NCBI GenBank assembly: GCA_039024635.1
Contig: JBCCQA010000020.1
Span: 1-64,000 of the forward strand
Reading direction: 5' to 3'
Source: Kuafuiihalomonas sp039024635
Lineage (GTDB): Bacteria; Myxococcota; Kuafuiibacteriia; Kuafuiibacteriales; Kuafuiibacteriaceae
Length of the DNA: 64,000 bases
Part shown: piece after piece, positions 33,887-42,222 of the stretch
Position numbering within the stretch: the stretch's first letter is position 1
How the letters are laid out: every line of letters starts with the position of its first letter
Translations under genes and position numbers: made by a program
Notes under the pieces: model-generated
The model's input: the letters and a program-made list of their open reading frames with translations, nothing else
What the model was told of the DNA's origin: nothing
The model's database searches: none

Positions 33887-34309
33887 CCTATCCCGGGCGC
33901 CGGGTATGCTGGGGAAAGGAGGACACCGAGCGTCCTCAGAAAGAAGCGGCTCGTCACGGGGGCTGATGACACCCGTCCTTGTTGGCCAGCCCTCGATGGC
34001 CTTGGGCGACCTCGGGTTATTGTTGGGCCGGCATGACCGAGGTCGTTCCCGATGATGTCTTCGCGTTCGTGGAGAAGCGGCTCGGCGTGGGCCGCCGGCG
34101 CTTCTGGACAACTCCGGACAGCAGCGCAGACTGACGGACAGTCGCGCTCTGGCGTATCCCCCCGGGTGCGGGTCCGCCATGAGCTGTTGGCCTGACTCAA
34201 GCTCTCTCTGAGGGGCCCTGTAACGTCCGTCGTCTGACGCCCGGGGATGCTGGGCCTCAGTCGCAGCCAATGGCCTTCATCAACAACGAGGCGGCCCCTG
34301 AACGATTGC
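33887..34309. other. Gene-poor stretch
   Basis: No convincing gene in any frame. The longest minus-strand frame (33842-34270) is Arg/Pro-rich and lacks a domain. A short plus-strand frame at 34033-34134 (MTEVVPDDVFAFVEKRL and about 16 more codons) looks slightly protein-like and could be a remnant. No RNA gene or terminator is recognised. Confidence 0.4.
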
Positions 34310-34444
34310 ATGGCTCAAGCCCCACTGGCTCGTCCTGAGGACGAGCAGCTTCGCCAATTCACCCTCGACCGTGTCGCCGAGCTTCTCGGCGTGAGCGAGC
34401 GCGCCGCTCGCCGATGCGTGCACGAGAACGTGACCTGCCTCTGA
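34310..34444 (+). pseudogene. Truncated helix-turn-helix (excisionase-like) fragment
   Basis: Reading frame of 44 codons containing FTLDRVAELLGVSERAARRCV, the layout of a short helix-turn-helix such as excisionases or MerR-like DNA-binding segments. It stops directly after the recognition helix, so it is probably a broken gene. The following 34461-34514 holds two imperfect 27-bp direct repeats (TTCTTCGGA...GGCC). It may be the trace of a mobile element that once sat between DUF427 and paaA. Confidence 0.35.
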
Positions 34445-34647
34445 CCTGCTCACCTGCCTGGATTCTTCGGACCACCAGCTGTGGCCGGGTTCTTCGGAGG
34501 CTCAGCTCTGGCCCGGCTGGCCCTTCGTCCAGCTCGTGCCGGTCGCGTCGCCCGATTGCTTGGCACGGAGGCCCGCTTGCGCGGAGAGCCCGGGTGCCAG
34601 AAGGAGGTGGCGAGATAACCCTCATAAACGGACCAAGACGGACTCGT

Positions 34648-34697
34648 GTTACGAAGTCCGCTTGATTTTATGGGGTTCGTAACCCTTTACTCTCCAT
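34648..34697 (+). promoter_or_regulatory. Inverted-repeat operator and promoter candidate of paaA
   Basis: A perfect 8-bp inverted repeat, GTTACGAA at 34648-34655 and TTCGTAAC at 34676-34683, has a 20-bp spacer. A promoter-like pair lies over it: TTGATT at 34662-34667 and TTTACT at 34686-34691, spacing 18 bp. Transcription would then start at about 34698, the A of the paaA ATG. The right arm sits between the two boxes, a good place for a repressor such as PaaX. This is the only promoter-proximal palindrome seen ahead of the operon. Confidence 0.55.
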
Positions 34698-35702
34698 ATG
34701 TACGGACAGGGACTGATTGGGGCCGACGGCAAGACCCACGAGGACGAGGCTTTCCTGGAGGCCTTTCAGCGACGGATCGATGCGGAAGAGAAGATCGAGC
34801 CTCGCGACGCCATGCCCGCCGGCTATCGCAAGACCCTGGTTCGGCAGATCGCGCAGCACGCCCACTCCGAGATCGTGGGCATGCTCCCCGAGGGCAACTG
34901 GATCAGCCGGGCGCCCACCCTTCGGCGGAAGATCGCGCTCCTGGCCAAGGTTCAGGACGAGGGCGGTCACGGTCTCTACCTCTACGCCGCGGCCGAGACC
35001 CTGGGGGTGAGCCGTGAGCAGCTGGTGGACCAGCTCCTCGATGGGACCGCCAAGTACAGCTCCATCTTCAACTACCCGGCCCTGACTTGGGCCGACATCG
35101 GGGCCATTGGTTGGCTCGTCGACGGCGCGGCGATCATGAACCAGATACCCCTCTGCCGCTGCTCCTACGGCCCCTACAGCCGGGCCATGATCCGGGTCTG
35201 CAAGGAAGAGAGCTTCCACCAGCGGCAGGGCTACGAGATCATGTGCACCCTGGCGAAAGGCTCGCCCGAGCAGAAGCGCATGGCGCAGGACGCCCTGAAC
35301 CGAGTTTGGTGGCCCTCCCTCATGATGTTCGGGCCCCACGACTCCGAAAGCCAAAACACGGACCAGTCCATGAAGTGGCGCATCAAGCGCTTCACCAACG
35401 ACGAGCTTCGCCAAAAGTTCGTCGACGCCACCGTGCCCCAGGCCGACTACCTGGACTTGAAGGTGCCGGACCCCGAGCTTCGCTGGAACGAAGACAAGCA
35501 GGGCTACGACTTTGGCGACATCGACTGGACCGAGTTCTGGAACGTGGTGAAGGGCCGCGGGCCCGAGAACCGCCGCCGACTGCGCCAGCGCAACAAGGCT
35601 CACGCCGAGGGCGCCTGGGTTCGGGAGGCGGCGGCCGCCTACGCCGCCAAGCGGGCCGAGCGCAACGCCAAGGCGGCTCGAGCACAGGGCAGGGTGGCCT
35701 GA
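34698..35702 (+). CDS. paaA: 1,2-phenylacetyl-CoA epoxidase, catalytic subunit PaaA
   Basis: Catalytic diiron subunit of the multicomponent phenylacetyl-CoA epoxidase, 334 residues. It is slightly longer than typical through an Ala/Arg-rich C-terminal tail. Diiron ligands are visible in helix motifs: QHAHSEIVGMLPEG, KVQDEGGHGLYLYAAAE and KEESFHQRQGYE (Glu-x-x-His pairs). MPAGYRKTLVRQIAQHAHSE is the family N-terminal hallmark. No Shine-Dalgarno sequence precedes the ATG, and the promoter candidate would start RNA exactly there, so translation may be leaderless. It opens the operon paaABCDEZFH. Confidence 0.96.
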   Translation: MYGQGLIGADGKTHEDEAFLEAFQRRIDAEEKIEPRDAMPAGYRKTLVRQIAQHAHSEIVGMLPEGNWISRAPTLRRKIALLAKVQDEGGHGLYLYAAAETLGVSREQLVDQLLDGTAKYSSIFNYPALTWADIGAIGWLVDGAAIMNQIPLCRCSYGPYSRAMIRVCKEESFHQRQGYEIMCTLAKGSPEQKRMAQDALNRVWWPSLMMFGPHDSESQNTDQSMKWRIKRFTNDELRQKFVDATVPQADYLDLKVPDPELRWNEDKQGYDFGDIDWTEFWNVVKGRGPENRRRLRQRNKAHAEGAWVREAAAAYAAKRAERNAKAARAQGRVA

Positions 35703-35703
35703 G

Positions 35704-35991
35704 ATGAGCACTCCCGACACGCCGCTTTGGGAAGTGTTCATCCGGGCCCGCAACGGCGTGGCCCACAAGCACTTCGGCTCACTTCACGCCCCCGACGCAG
35801 AGATGGCCATTCAGGCCGCCCGGGACGTCTACACCCGACGCAGTGAAGGGGTCAGCATCTGGGTGGTTCGGGCTCAGGACATCGTGGTCTCGGATCCTCA
35901 GGACAAGGACGAGCTCTTCGACCCCTCCGAGTCCAAGGTCTATCGGCACCCGACCTTCTACGAAGTGCCCGACGAAGTGGGGCACATGTGA
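35704..35991 (+). CDS. paaB: Phenylacetyl-CoA epoxidase subunit PaaB
   Basis: Small structural subunit of 95 residues of the phenylacetyl-CoA epoxidase, needed to link PaaA and PaaC. It has the family pattern WEVFIRARNGVAHKHFGSLHAPDAEMAIQAARDVYTRR (shortened), then VSIWVVRAQDI and FYEVPDEVGHM. It begins 1 bp after the paaA stop and overlaps the paaC ATG by 4 bp. The length is as expected for the family. Confidence 0.95.
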   Translation: MSTPDTPLWEVFIRARNGVAHKHFGSLHAPDAEMAIQAARDVYTRRSEGVSIWVVRAQDIVVSDPQDKDELFDPSESKVYRHPTFYEVPDEVGHM

Positions 35992-36737
35992 TGACGGCCG
36001 AGGCCGACTACCTGCTGCGCATCGCCGACGACCATCTGATCCTCGGGCAGCGGGTCGCCGAGTGGTGCGGTCGCTCGCCGACGCTCGAAGAGGAGTTGTC
36101 CTTCGCCAACGTCGCCCTCGACCTCTTGGGCCAGTCTCGCGTTTTGTTCGCTCGGGTGGCCGAGATGCGGGGGGACACCAACGAGGACGAGCTCGCCTTC
36201 AAGCGCTACGAGCACGAGTACCTCAACGTGAAGCTGGTCGAGCAGCCGAACGAAGACTTCGCCCACGCCGTGGTTCGGCAGCTCCTTTTCTCCGGCTTCA
36301 TGCTGCCCTTCTGGAGAGAGGCCCAAGAGAGCATGGACCAGACCTTGGCCGCCGCCGCCGGCCAAGCGGTCAAGGAGTCGACCTATCACGTACGGCACGC
36401 TCGGGAGTGGGTCCTGCGTCTGGGCGACGGGACCGAGGCGTCCCACGAGCGGACCCAGGAGGCGGTGGATACGCTTTGGCCCTACCGAGGTGAGCTCTTC
36501 GAGGTCGACGAGCTGGTCCAGCGCATGATGGAGGCTGGCGTCGCCCCCGACCCCGCGGGGCTTCGGCCCGAGTACGACGCCCTCATGACCCAGACCTTCG
36601 AGGAGGCGACCCTGACCCTCCCCGAGAAGGACTGGTCCCAAACCGGTGGGCGTCGCGGCATTCACTCCGAGAACCTCGGTCATCTTCTGACCGACTTGCA
36701 GTACATGCAGCGCACCTACCCCAACATGACATGGTGA
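35988..36737 (+). CDS. paaC: Phenylacetyl-CoA epoxidase subunit PaaC
   Basis: Non-catalytic ferritin-like partner of PaaA, 249 residues. It shows DDHLILGQRVAEWCGRSPTLEEE, NVALDLLGQSRVLFARVAEM and VKESTYHVRHAREWVLRLGDGTEAS, all standard PaaC segments. The ATG overlaps the paaB stop (ATGA) and its end overlaps paaD by 7 bp. Together PaaA and PaaC form the heteromeric core of the monooxygenase. Confidence 0.95.
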   Translation: MMTAEADYLLRIADDHLILGQRVAEWCGRSPTLEEELSFANVALDLLGQSRVLFARVAEMRGDTNEDELAFKRYEHEYLNVKLVEQPNEDFAHAVVRQLLFSGFMLPFWREAQESMDQTLAAAAGQAVKESTYHVRHAREWVLRLGDGTEASHERTQEAVDTLWPYRGELFEVDELVQRMMEAGVAPDPAGLRPEYDALMTQTFEEATLTLPEKDWSQTGGRRGIHSENLGHLLTDLQYMQRTYPNMTW

Positions 36738-37246
36738 AGCCCTTGGCGACGGTGCTGGACATGGAGCTGGAGCGAGCCCGCCGGGTGGCGGAGCTGGTCC
36801 CTGATCCCGAGCTTCCCATGGTCACGATCGGCGAGCTCGGCATGGTGCGAGGGGTCCACCGAACCCAGGAGGGCCTTCGGGTCGAGCTGACGCCAACATA
36901 CTCCGGCTGCCCGGCCACCGAGTTCATCCATCAAAACGTGGAGCAGGCTCTGACCGAGGCCGGTATCTCGGCCGCGGCCGTCTTCGTGCGTTCGCCCGCC
37001 TGGACAACCGACTGGATCACCGACGAGGGGCGAAGGAAGCTGAGGGCGGCGGGGATCGCGCCGCCTGTCCGGGCTGCTGGCGACAACCTTCCGGTCCTTC
37101 AGCTCTTCGAAGAGCGCGTCGTCCCCTGCCCCCTGTGCGACTCCACCGAGACCGAGCGCATCAGCGAGCATGGTTCGACCCCCTGCAAGGCGCTGTATCG
37201 CTGCACCGCTTGCAAGGAACCTTTCGACCACTTCAAGTGTCACTGA
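36731..37246 (+). CDS. paaD: Phenylacetyl-CoA epoxidase maturation protein PaaD
   Basis: Protein of 171 residues needed for maturation of the epoxidase, MIP18/DUF59-like at the N-terminus (VPDPELPMVTIGELGMVRGV) and YSGCPATEFI in the middle. The C-terminus has two CxxC pairs (CPLC and CTAC) spaced about 28 residues apart, as in PaaD, likely binding zinc or iron-sulfur. It overlaps the end of paaC, and paaE follows 7 bp downstream. Confidence 0.93.
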   Translation: MVKPLATVLDMELERARRVAELVPDPELPMVTIGELGMVRGVHRTQEGLRVELTPTYSGCPATEFIHQNVEQALTEAGISAAAVFVRSPAWTTDWITDEGRRKLRAAGIAPPVRAAGDNLPVLQLFEERVVPCPLCDSTETERISEHGSTPCKALYRCTACKEPFDHFKCH

Positions 37247-37253
37247 GGCCTCC

Positions 37254-38315
37254 ATGAGCAAGTTCGAAGAGCTTAAGGTCGTCGACGTTCGTCGAGAGAC
37301 GTCCAACGCCGTATCCCTCTCCTTGGCTGCGCCCGACCTTGAGGAATGGCGTTTCGAACCCGGTCAGTACCTGACCCTGCGAGCCGACATCGACGGGCAA
37401 GACGTTCGTCGCCCCTACTCCATCTGCGCGGGGGTGGACGAGGGTGTACTCCGGGTCGGTATCAAGAAGGTCCCGGGCGGCCTCTTTTCGACCTTCGCCT
37501 GCGAGCAGATCGCGGTGGGGCACACGCTGCAGGTCATGCCGCCCCAAGGGAAGTTCAGCTGGTCGGTCGCCGAAGCCGAAGGCGTCCACCACGTAGGCTT
37601 TGCCGCCGGCAGCGGGATAACGCCCATTCTCTCCATCGCAAAGTCGGTCCTGAGCCGGCGCCCCGACGATCGATTCACGCTCTTCTACGGCAACAAGATG
37701 ACCGGCGAGGTGATGTTTTTGGAGGAGCTGGCCGACCTGAAGGACCAGTTCATGGAGCGGCTCCGGGTGGTCCATCTCTTCAGCCGGGAGACCACCGACG
37801 TCGAGCTCCTTCAGGGGCGGCTCGACGGCGCCAAGGTCAAGGAGCTGGCCCAGCAGGGCTACTTCCGACCCGAGTCGCTGGACGTGGCCTACATCTGCGG
37901 ACCGGGAGACATGATCGACGCGGTCGAAGCGGGGCTGGTAGAGCTGGGCGTCCCCGCCGAGCACATCCGGGCCGAGCGCTTCACGTCCGCTCCTGGCGCC
38001 GAGAAGACGCAGGCGCGTCGGGACAGCGAAGACGAGAACCGGATGGTGGAAGCCATCCTGGACGGCACCCACCGGATGCTCACCGTCCTCCCCGAAGAAG
38101 ACGTGGTGTCTGCCGCAACGCGCCAAGGCGTGGAGGTCCCCTACTCCTGCGTGGGCGGCATGTGCTGCACCTGCCGCTGCCGCGTGGTGGAGGGCGAAGT
38201 CGACATGGCGGTCAACTACAGCCTCGAGCCCTGGGAGCTCGAGGCGGGGTTCGTCCTGGCCTGTCAGTCACGACCCAAGACCGAGCGCGTCGTTCTGGAC
38301 TTCGACGCTCAATGA
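37254..38315 (+). CDS. paaE: Phenylacetyl-CoA epoxidase reductase PaaE
   Basis: NAD(P)H-dependent reductase of 353 residues that feeds electrons to PaaA. It has an FAD-binding barrel (RRPYSICAG-like VRRPYSICA), a nucleotide domain (FAAGSGITPILSIAKSVL and YGNKMTGEVMFLEELADL), then CGPGDMID and a C-terminal plant-type [2Fe-2S] ferredoxin domain. The ferredoxin cysteines lie in YSCVGGMCCTCRCRV and FVLACQSRP. The ATG gives MSKFEELKVVDV; an upstream in-frame extension inside paaD is rejected. Confidence 0.95.
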   Translation: MSKFEELKVVDVRRETSNAVSLSLAAPDLEEWRFEPGQYLTLRADIDGQDVRRPYSICAGVDEGVLRVGIKKVPGGLFSTFACEQIAVGHTLQVMPPQGKFSWSVAEAEGVHHVGFAAGSGITPILSIAKSVLSRRPDDRFTLFYGNKMTGEVMFLEELADLKDQFMERLRVVHLFSRETTDVELLQGRLDGAKVKELAQQGYFRPESLDVAYICGPGDMIDAVEAGLVELGVPAEHIRAERFTSAPGAEKTQARRDSEDENRMVEAILDGTHRMLTVLPEEDVVSAATRQGVEVPYSCVGGMCCTCRCRVVEGEVDMAVNYSLEPWELEAGFVLACQSRPKTERVVLDFDAQ

Positions 38316-38331
38316 CGTTTCAACCCGATGC

Positions 38332-40386
38332 ATGCGCACGCTTCAGAGCTATCTCGGCGGTCGATGGGTCACCGGCACCGGTGAGTCTCGGGTCCTGAAA
38401 GACGCCACCACCGACGAGGACGTCGCGACCCTTCCCGGACTGCAGCACGACTTTGGCGAGGTCCTCCACTACGCGCGGAGCGTGGGTGGACCCAAGCTGC
38501 GCAAGCACACCTTCCACGAGCGGGCTTTAATGCTGAAGGCCCTCGCCATTCACCTCACCGAGAAGAAGGGCGACCTCTACGCCCTCTCCAGTGCCACCGG
38601 TTGCACCAAGACCGATTCCTGGATCGACATCGACGGCGGCATCGGCGTCCTCTTCACCTATGGCTCCAAGGGGCGACGCGAGCTGCCGAACGCGCCCTTC
38701 TTGGTCGACGGCCCGCCAGAGAGCTTCGCCAAGGACGGCAGCTTCCGAGGCTTTCACATCCAAGTGCCGCGGCAGGGGGCCGCGCTGCACATCAACGCCT
38801 TCAACTTCCCGGTCTGGGGCATGCTCGAGAAGCTGGCCCCCTCCATCCTGGCCGGCGTCCCGGTCATCACCAAGCCCGCCACCCCGACCGCCTTCTTGGC
38901 CGAAGCTTGCGTGCGAGAGATCATCGCGGCCGACATTCTCCCCGAGGGCGCGCTGCAGCTGATCTGCGGCAGCGTGGGCGACATCATGGACCACATGAGT
39001 GGTCAGGACATGGTGGGCTTCACCGGCTCCGCTTGGACGGCGGCCAAGCTTCGAAGCCACGCCTGCGTCACGGAGCGTTCGGTGCACTTCACGGCCGAGG
39101 CCGACTCCTTGAACTCCTCGGTTCTCGCGCCTTCGTCGGCGCCGGGCACGCCGGAGTTCGATCTCTTCGTGCGCGAGGTCGCGCGAGAGATGTGCACCAA
39201 GGCCGGACAGAAGTGCACCGCCATTCGGAGGGCCATCGTGCCGAGCACCATGGTGGAGGACTTCGCCAAGGCACTGCAGGCTCGCCTGCAGAAGGTCCCG
39301 GTCGGCAACCCGCGCTCCGAAGGAGTCAAGATGGGACCTTTGGCCTCCCGAGGGCAGACCGATGAGGTTAGAAAGGCCATTGAGTCCCTGAAGACCAATG
39401 CCGACATGGTTCTCGGAGCCTCCATGCCCGAGCTTGTGGACGCCCGTCCCGAGGTTGGTGCCTTCGTGGCGCCGACGCTTTTCGTGGTCCAAGGAGGCGC
39501 GGGCAAGCGGGCCGACGCCCCTGTGAACACCGTAGAGGCTTTCGGCCCTGTGAGCAGCATCGTCCCCTATGACGGCCTGGACGAGGCCATCGACGTCGTC
39601 CGCATGGGGGGCGGAAGCCTGGTGTCCTCGGTCTTCGCCCGGTCCAAGGACGAGGGACGGGACTTAGTCCTTGGCATGGCCGCCTTCAACGGCCGGGTCC
39701 TCGTGGTGGATGAGGCCTGCGGCAGGACATCAACTGGCCATGGTTCGCCTCTTCCGCATCTGGTCCACGGTGGTCCTGGCCGCGCCGGCGGCGGTGAAGA
39801 GCTGGGCGGTATGCGGGGCGTGATGCACTACCTGCAGCGGACCGCTATCCAGGGCTCACCGGACATGCTGACCGCGGTCACCGGAACCTGGGTCGATGGA
39901 AGCCAACGCAAGACCGACAATGGCCACCCGTTCCGGCTCAAGTTCGAGGCCTTGGACATCGGAGACTCGGTCGTCACGGACAGCCGCAAGATCAGCCTGG
40001 AGGACATCGAGCGATTCGCCGATCTCTCGGGCGACCACTTTTACGCCCACATGGACGACAAGGCCGCGGCCGCGAATCCGCTCTTCGACGGCCGGGTGGC
40101 CCACGGGTACTTCGTCGTATCCATGGCGGCCGGCCTCTTCGTGCAGCCCGACCCGGGGCCTGTCCTCGCCAACTACGGTCTGGATCGCTGCCGCTTCACG
40201 ACCCCGGTCTATCCAGGCGACGTCCTGCACGTCGAATTCACCTGCAAGCAGAAATCGCTCCGCATCGACAAGGGCTACGGTGAAGTCATGTGGGACACCC
40301 AGGTTGTGCGAGAAGATGGTGAGGTCGTGGCCGCCTACGACGTGCTCACCTTGGTCGAGACCATCGAGCCTGCGAAAGACGCATGA
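38332..40386 (+). CDS. paaZ: Bifunctional oxepin-CoA hydrolase / 3-oxo-5,6-dehydrosuberyl-CoA semialdehyde dehydrogenase PaaZ
   Basis: Fusion of 684 residues. The N-terminal part (about 1-520) is an aldehyde dehydrogenase with the general-base Glu in HFTAEADSLNSS and the nucleophilic Cys in KAGQKCTAIRR. The C-terminal part (about 550-684) is an R-specific MaoC-like hydratase with SGDHFYAHMDD, PLFDGRVAHGYF and FTTPVYPGDVL, and opens the oxepin ring. Only one region (about 450-475) is loosely conserved, and the ALDH-MaoC linker is intact. It overlaps the next gene by 4 bp (ATGA). Confidence 0.95.
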   Translation: MRTLQSYLGGRWVTGTGESRVLKDATTDEDVATLPGLQHDFGEVLHYARSVGGPKLRKHTFHERALMLKALAIHLTEKKGDLYALSSATGCTKTDSWIDIDGGIGVLFTYGSKGRRELPNAPFLVDGPPESFAKDGSFRGFHIQVPRQGAALHINAFNFPVWGMLEKLAPSILAGVPVITKPATPTAFLAEACVREIIAADILPEGALQLICGSVGDIMDHMSGQDMVGFTGSAWTAAKLRSHACVTERSVHFTAEADSLNSSVLAPSSAPGTPEFDLFVREVAREMCTKAGQKCTAIRRAIVPSTMVEDFAKALQARLQKVPVGNPRSEGVKMGPLASRGQTDEVRKAIESLKTNADMVLGASMPELVDARPEVGAFVAPTLFVVQGGAGKRADAPVNTVEAFGPVSSIVPYDGLDEAIDVVRMGGGSLVSSVFARSKDEGRDLVLGMAAFNGRVLVVDEACGRTSTGHGSPLPHLVHGGPGRAGGGEELGGMRGVMHYLQRTAIQGSPDMLTAVTGTWVDGSQRKTDNGHPFRLKFEALDIGDSVVTDSRKISLEDIERFADLSGDHFYAHMDDKAAAANPLFDGRVAHGYFVVSMAAGLFVQPDPGPVLANYGLDRCRFTTPVYPGDVLHVEFTCKQKSLRIDKGYGEVMWDTQVVREDGEVVAAYDVLTLVETIEPAKDA

Positions 40387-41165
40387 GCTACGAGACGCTC
40401 CGCTTCACTCGGCAGGAAGCCGCGGACCACGGTTTCTTGGGGATCATCACCCTCGATCGACCTCAGGTCCGAAACGCCATCGACGCGGCGATGGTCCGAG
40501 AGATGCACCAGGTCTTGGACGCCACGAACGACATGACGGATCTGCGAGCCCTGGTGCTGGAGAGCAGCAGCGAGAAGGCCTTCGCGGCTGGGGCCGACAT
40601 CTCGGAGCTCAAGAACCGCGGGGTTCAGGACGCGCTCAACCGGATCAACGCCGGCCTATTTCGGCGCCTGGAAGAGCACCGTCTTCCTTCGGTGGCGGCC
40701 GTTCGAGGCTACGCTCTGGGTGGCGGCTGTGAGCTGGCCATGTGCTGCGATCTTCGTGTAGCCGGGACCGGGGCCATCTTCGGTCAGCCCGAAGTAGGCC
40801 TGGGCATCTTGCCGGGGGCAGGGGCCATCCAGCGGCTACCGAAGCTTATCGGTCTGGGCCGGGCCAAGGAGCTGATCCTGACCGGTCGACGCATCGACGC
40901 CCAGGAGGCGCTGGCCATTGGCTTGGTGAATCGGGTCGTGCCCGACGAACAGGTCGGCCAGGCGGCCCGCGAGATGGCGTCCGGTATCGCTCGGCAGGGT
41001 GCCCTGGCCGTTCAGCTCAGCAAGATGGCCCTGAATGCGGCGGGAAGAAGCGACCCGAGCTTCGAGACGGTGGACGTACTGGCCCAAGCGGTCGCCTTTC
41101 AGTCCGAGGACAAGGTCGAGCGCATGACCCGCTTCCTGGAGCGAAAGGCGAAGAAGAAATCATGA
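40383..41165 (+). CDS. paaF: 2,3-dehydroadipyl-CoA hydratase PaaF (enoyl-CoA hydratase)
   Basis: Crotonase of 260 residues. ITLDRPQVRNAIDAAMV is the N-terminal strand-helix, EKAFAAGADISELK the first oxyanion segment, and YALGGGCELAMCCDLRVAG the second. EVGLGILPGAGAIQRLPKLIG contains the Glu/Gly set of hydratases. In the pathway it hydrates 2,3-dehydroadipyl-CoA after ring cleavage. It is coupled by overlap to paaZ (ATGA) and paaH (ATGA). The assignment to PaaF, rather than a second PaaG, rests on operon position plus the hydratase-like motif. Confidence 0.87.
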   Translation: MSYETLRFTRQEAADHGFLGIITLDRPQVRNAIDAAMVREMHQVLDATNDMTDLRALVLESSSEKAFAAGADISELKNRGVQDALNRINAGLFRRLEEHRLPSVAAVRGYALGGGCELAMCCDLRVAGTGAIFGQPEVGLGILPGAGAIQRLPKLIGLGRAKELILTGRRIDAQEALAIGLVNRVVPDEQVGQAAREMASGIARQGALAVQLSKMALNAAGRSDPSFETVDVLAQAVAFQSEDKVERMTRFLERKAKKKS

Positions 41166-42007
41166 TGATCGACGAGGTGCTCGTGGTGGGCGCCGGAACC
41201 ATGGGTGCCGGAATCGCCGAAGTGGCGGCCAAGACCGGCGCCCGCGTTCAGCTCACGGACGTGAGTGCCGAGCAGCTCGACGTAGCCCGGGCCCTCATCG
41301 AGCGCTCCCTGGCCAAGGCCGTCGAGAAGGGCAAGCTCGAGGCCGCCGCAGCCGAGGCGGTCCAAACCCAGATAAGCTTCACTTCGGACCCCGAGGTCGA
41401 GCGGGCCAAGCTCATCGTGGAAGCGGTGCCGGAGAGCATGACCCTCAAGAAGAAGCTCTCGGCCGAGCTGGGCGTCCGGGCCCCGGACGCGATCTACGGC
41501 ACCAACACGTCCTCGCTTTCGGTCACCGAGATCGCTGCCGCGACCCCCAACCCCGGTCGCGTGCTGGGGATGCACTTCTTCAATCCACCCCCGGTGATGA
41601 AGCTGCTCGAGGTGATAAGGGCGGAGCAGACGACCGAAGCCAGCCTGGCCACCGCCACGGCCTGGGCCGAAAGCGCTGGCAAGCACCCCATTGTCATCAA
41701 GGACGTGCCCGGCTTTGCGACTTCACGCCTCGGCATCATCCTCGGCATGGAGGCCATCCGAATGCTCGAAATGGGCGTGGGGAGCGCGGCCGACATCGAC
41801 GCGGCCATGGAGCTGGGCTATCGCCATCCCATGGGTCCCCTTCGGCTGACCGATCTGGTGGGCCTGGACGTCCGACTCGCCATCGCCGAGCACCTCACGA
41901 AGGAGCTCGGCCCCCAGTTCACGCCGCCTCCGCTCCTGCGCCAGAAGGTCCGAGCCGGCAAGCTCGGCAAGAAGACCGGAGAAGGCTTCTACCTCTGGAA
42001 CGACTGA
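41162..42007 (+). CDS. paaH: 3-hydroxyadipyl-CoA dehydrogenase PaaH (3-hydroxyacyl-CoA dehydrogenase)
   Basis: NAD-dependent dehydrogenase of 281 residues that oxidises 3-hydroxyadipyl-CoA. The NAD motif VVGAGTMGAGIAEVAAKTG is at the N-terminus, NTSSLSVTEIAAATPNPGRVLGMHFFNPPPVMKLLEV (shortened) holds the catalytic His, and the C-terminal domain shows MELGYRHPMGPLRLTDLVGLDV. It is the short, single-C-domain form; E. coli PaaH is about 475 residues with a duplicated C-domain. The ATG overlaps the paaF stop (ATGA). It is the last gene of the operon. Confidence 0.9.
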   Translation: MMIDEVLVVGAGTMGAGIAEVAAKTGARVQLTDVSAEQLDVARALIERSLAKAVEKGKLEAAAAEAVQTQISFTSDPEVERAKLIVEAVPESMTLKKKLSAELGVRAPDAIYGTNTSSLSVTEIAAATPNPGRVLGMHFFNPPPVMKLLEVIRAEQTTEASLATATAWAESAGKHPIVIKDVPGFATSRLGIILGMEAIRMLEMGVGSAADIDAAMELGYRHPMGPLRLTDLVGLDVRLAIAEHLTKELGPQFTPPPLLRQKVRAGKLGKKTGEGFYLWND

Positions 42008-42039
42008 ATCGCTTGGGTTCTCCAGGCCGACATTGGCCG

Positions 42040-42209
42040 AGCTTCAACGGGCTCGTTTGGGCGTCCGACGAAACAAGTCCGTGGCCGAAGCGCGCAGCGA
42101 GCCGCCTCGGCTCGAGCTCTCGGCTGTGGTCAGGGGCTTTGTGCGCAACAGCCAGGCCTACACGGCGAACCGTTAAAGGCGGGCTCGCGCAAACGAGCCC
42201 GGCGAAGCT
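42040..42209. repeat. Inverted repeat pair enclosing a structured segment
   Basis: The 20 bp at 42040-42059 match the reverse complement of 42190-42209 at 18 of 20 positions, so the 170-bp segment could fold as a long stem. Inside are two perfect hairpins: 42098-42104 with 42108-42114 (7-bp stem, 3-nt loop) and 42180-42187 with 42194-42201 (8-bp stem, 6-nt loop). It lies between the convergent paaH and paaJ. It may be a two-way terminator, a small mobile element or an RNA element; the sequence alone does not decide. No U-tract follows the hairpins. Confidence 0.45.
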
Positions 42210-42222
42210 GAGCTTCACGATT

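Noticed and set aside
33842..34311. Arg/Pro-rich minus-strand frames in the gene-poor stretch
   Set aside because: No domain, no ribosome binding site, and they run over the end of the intact 96-residue gene.
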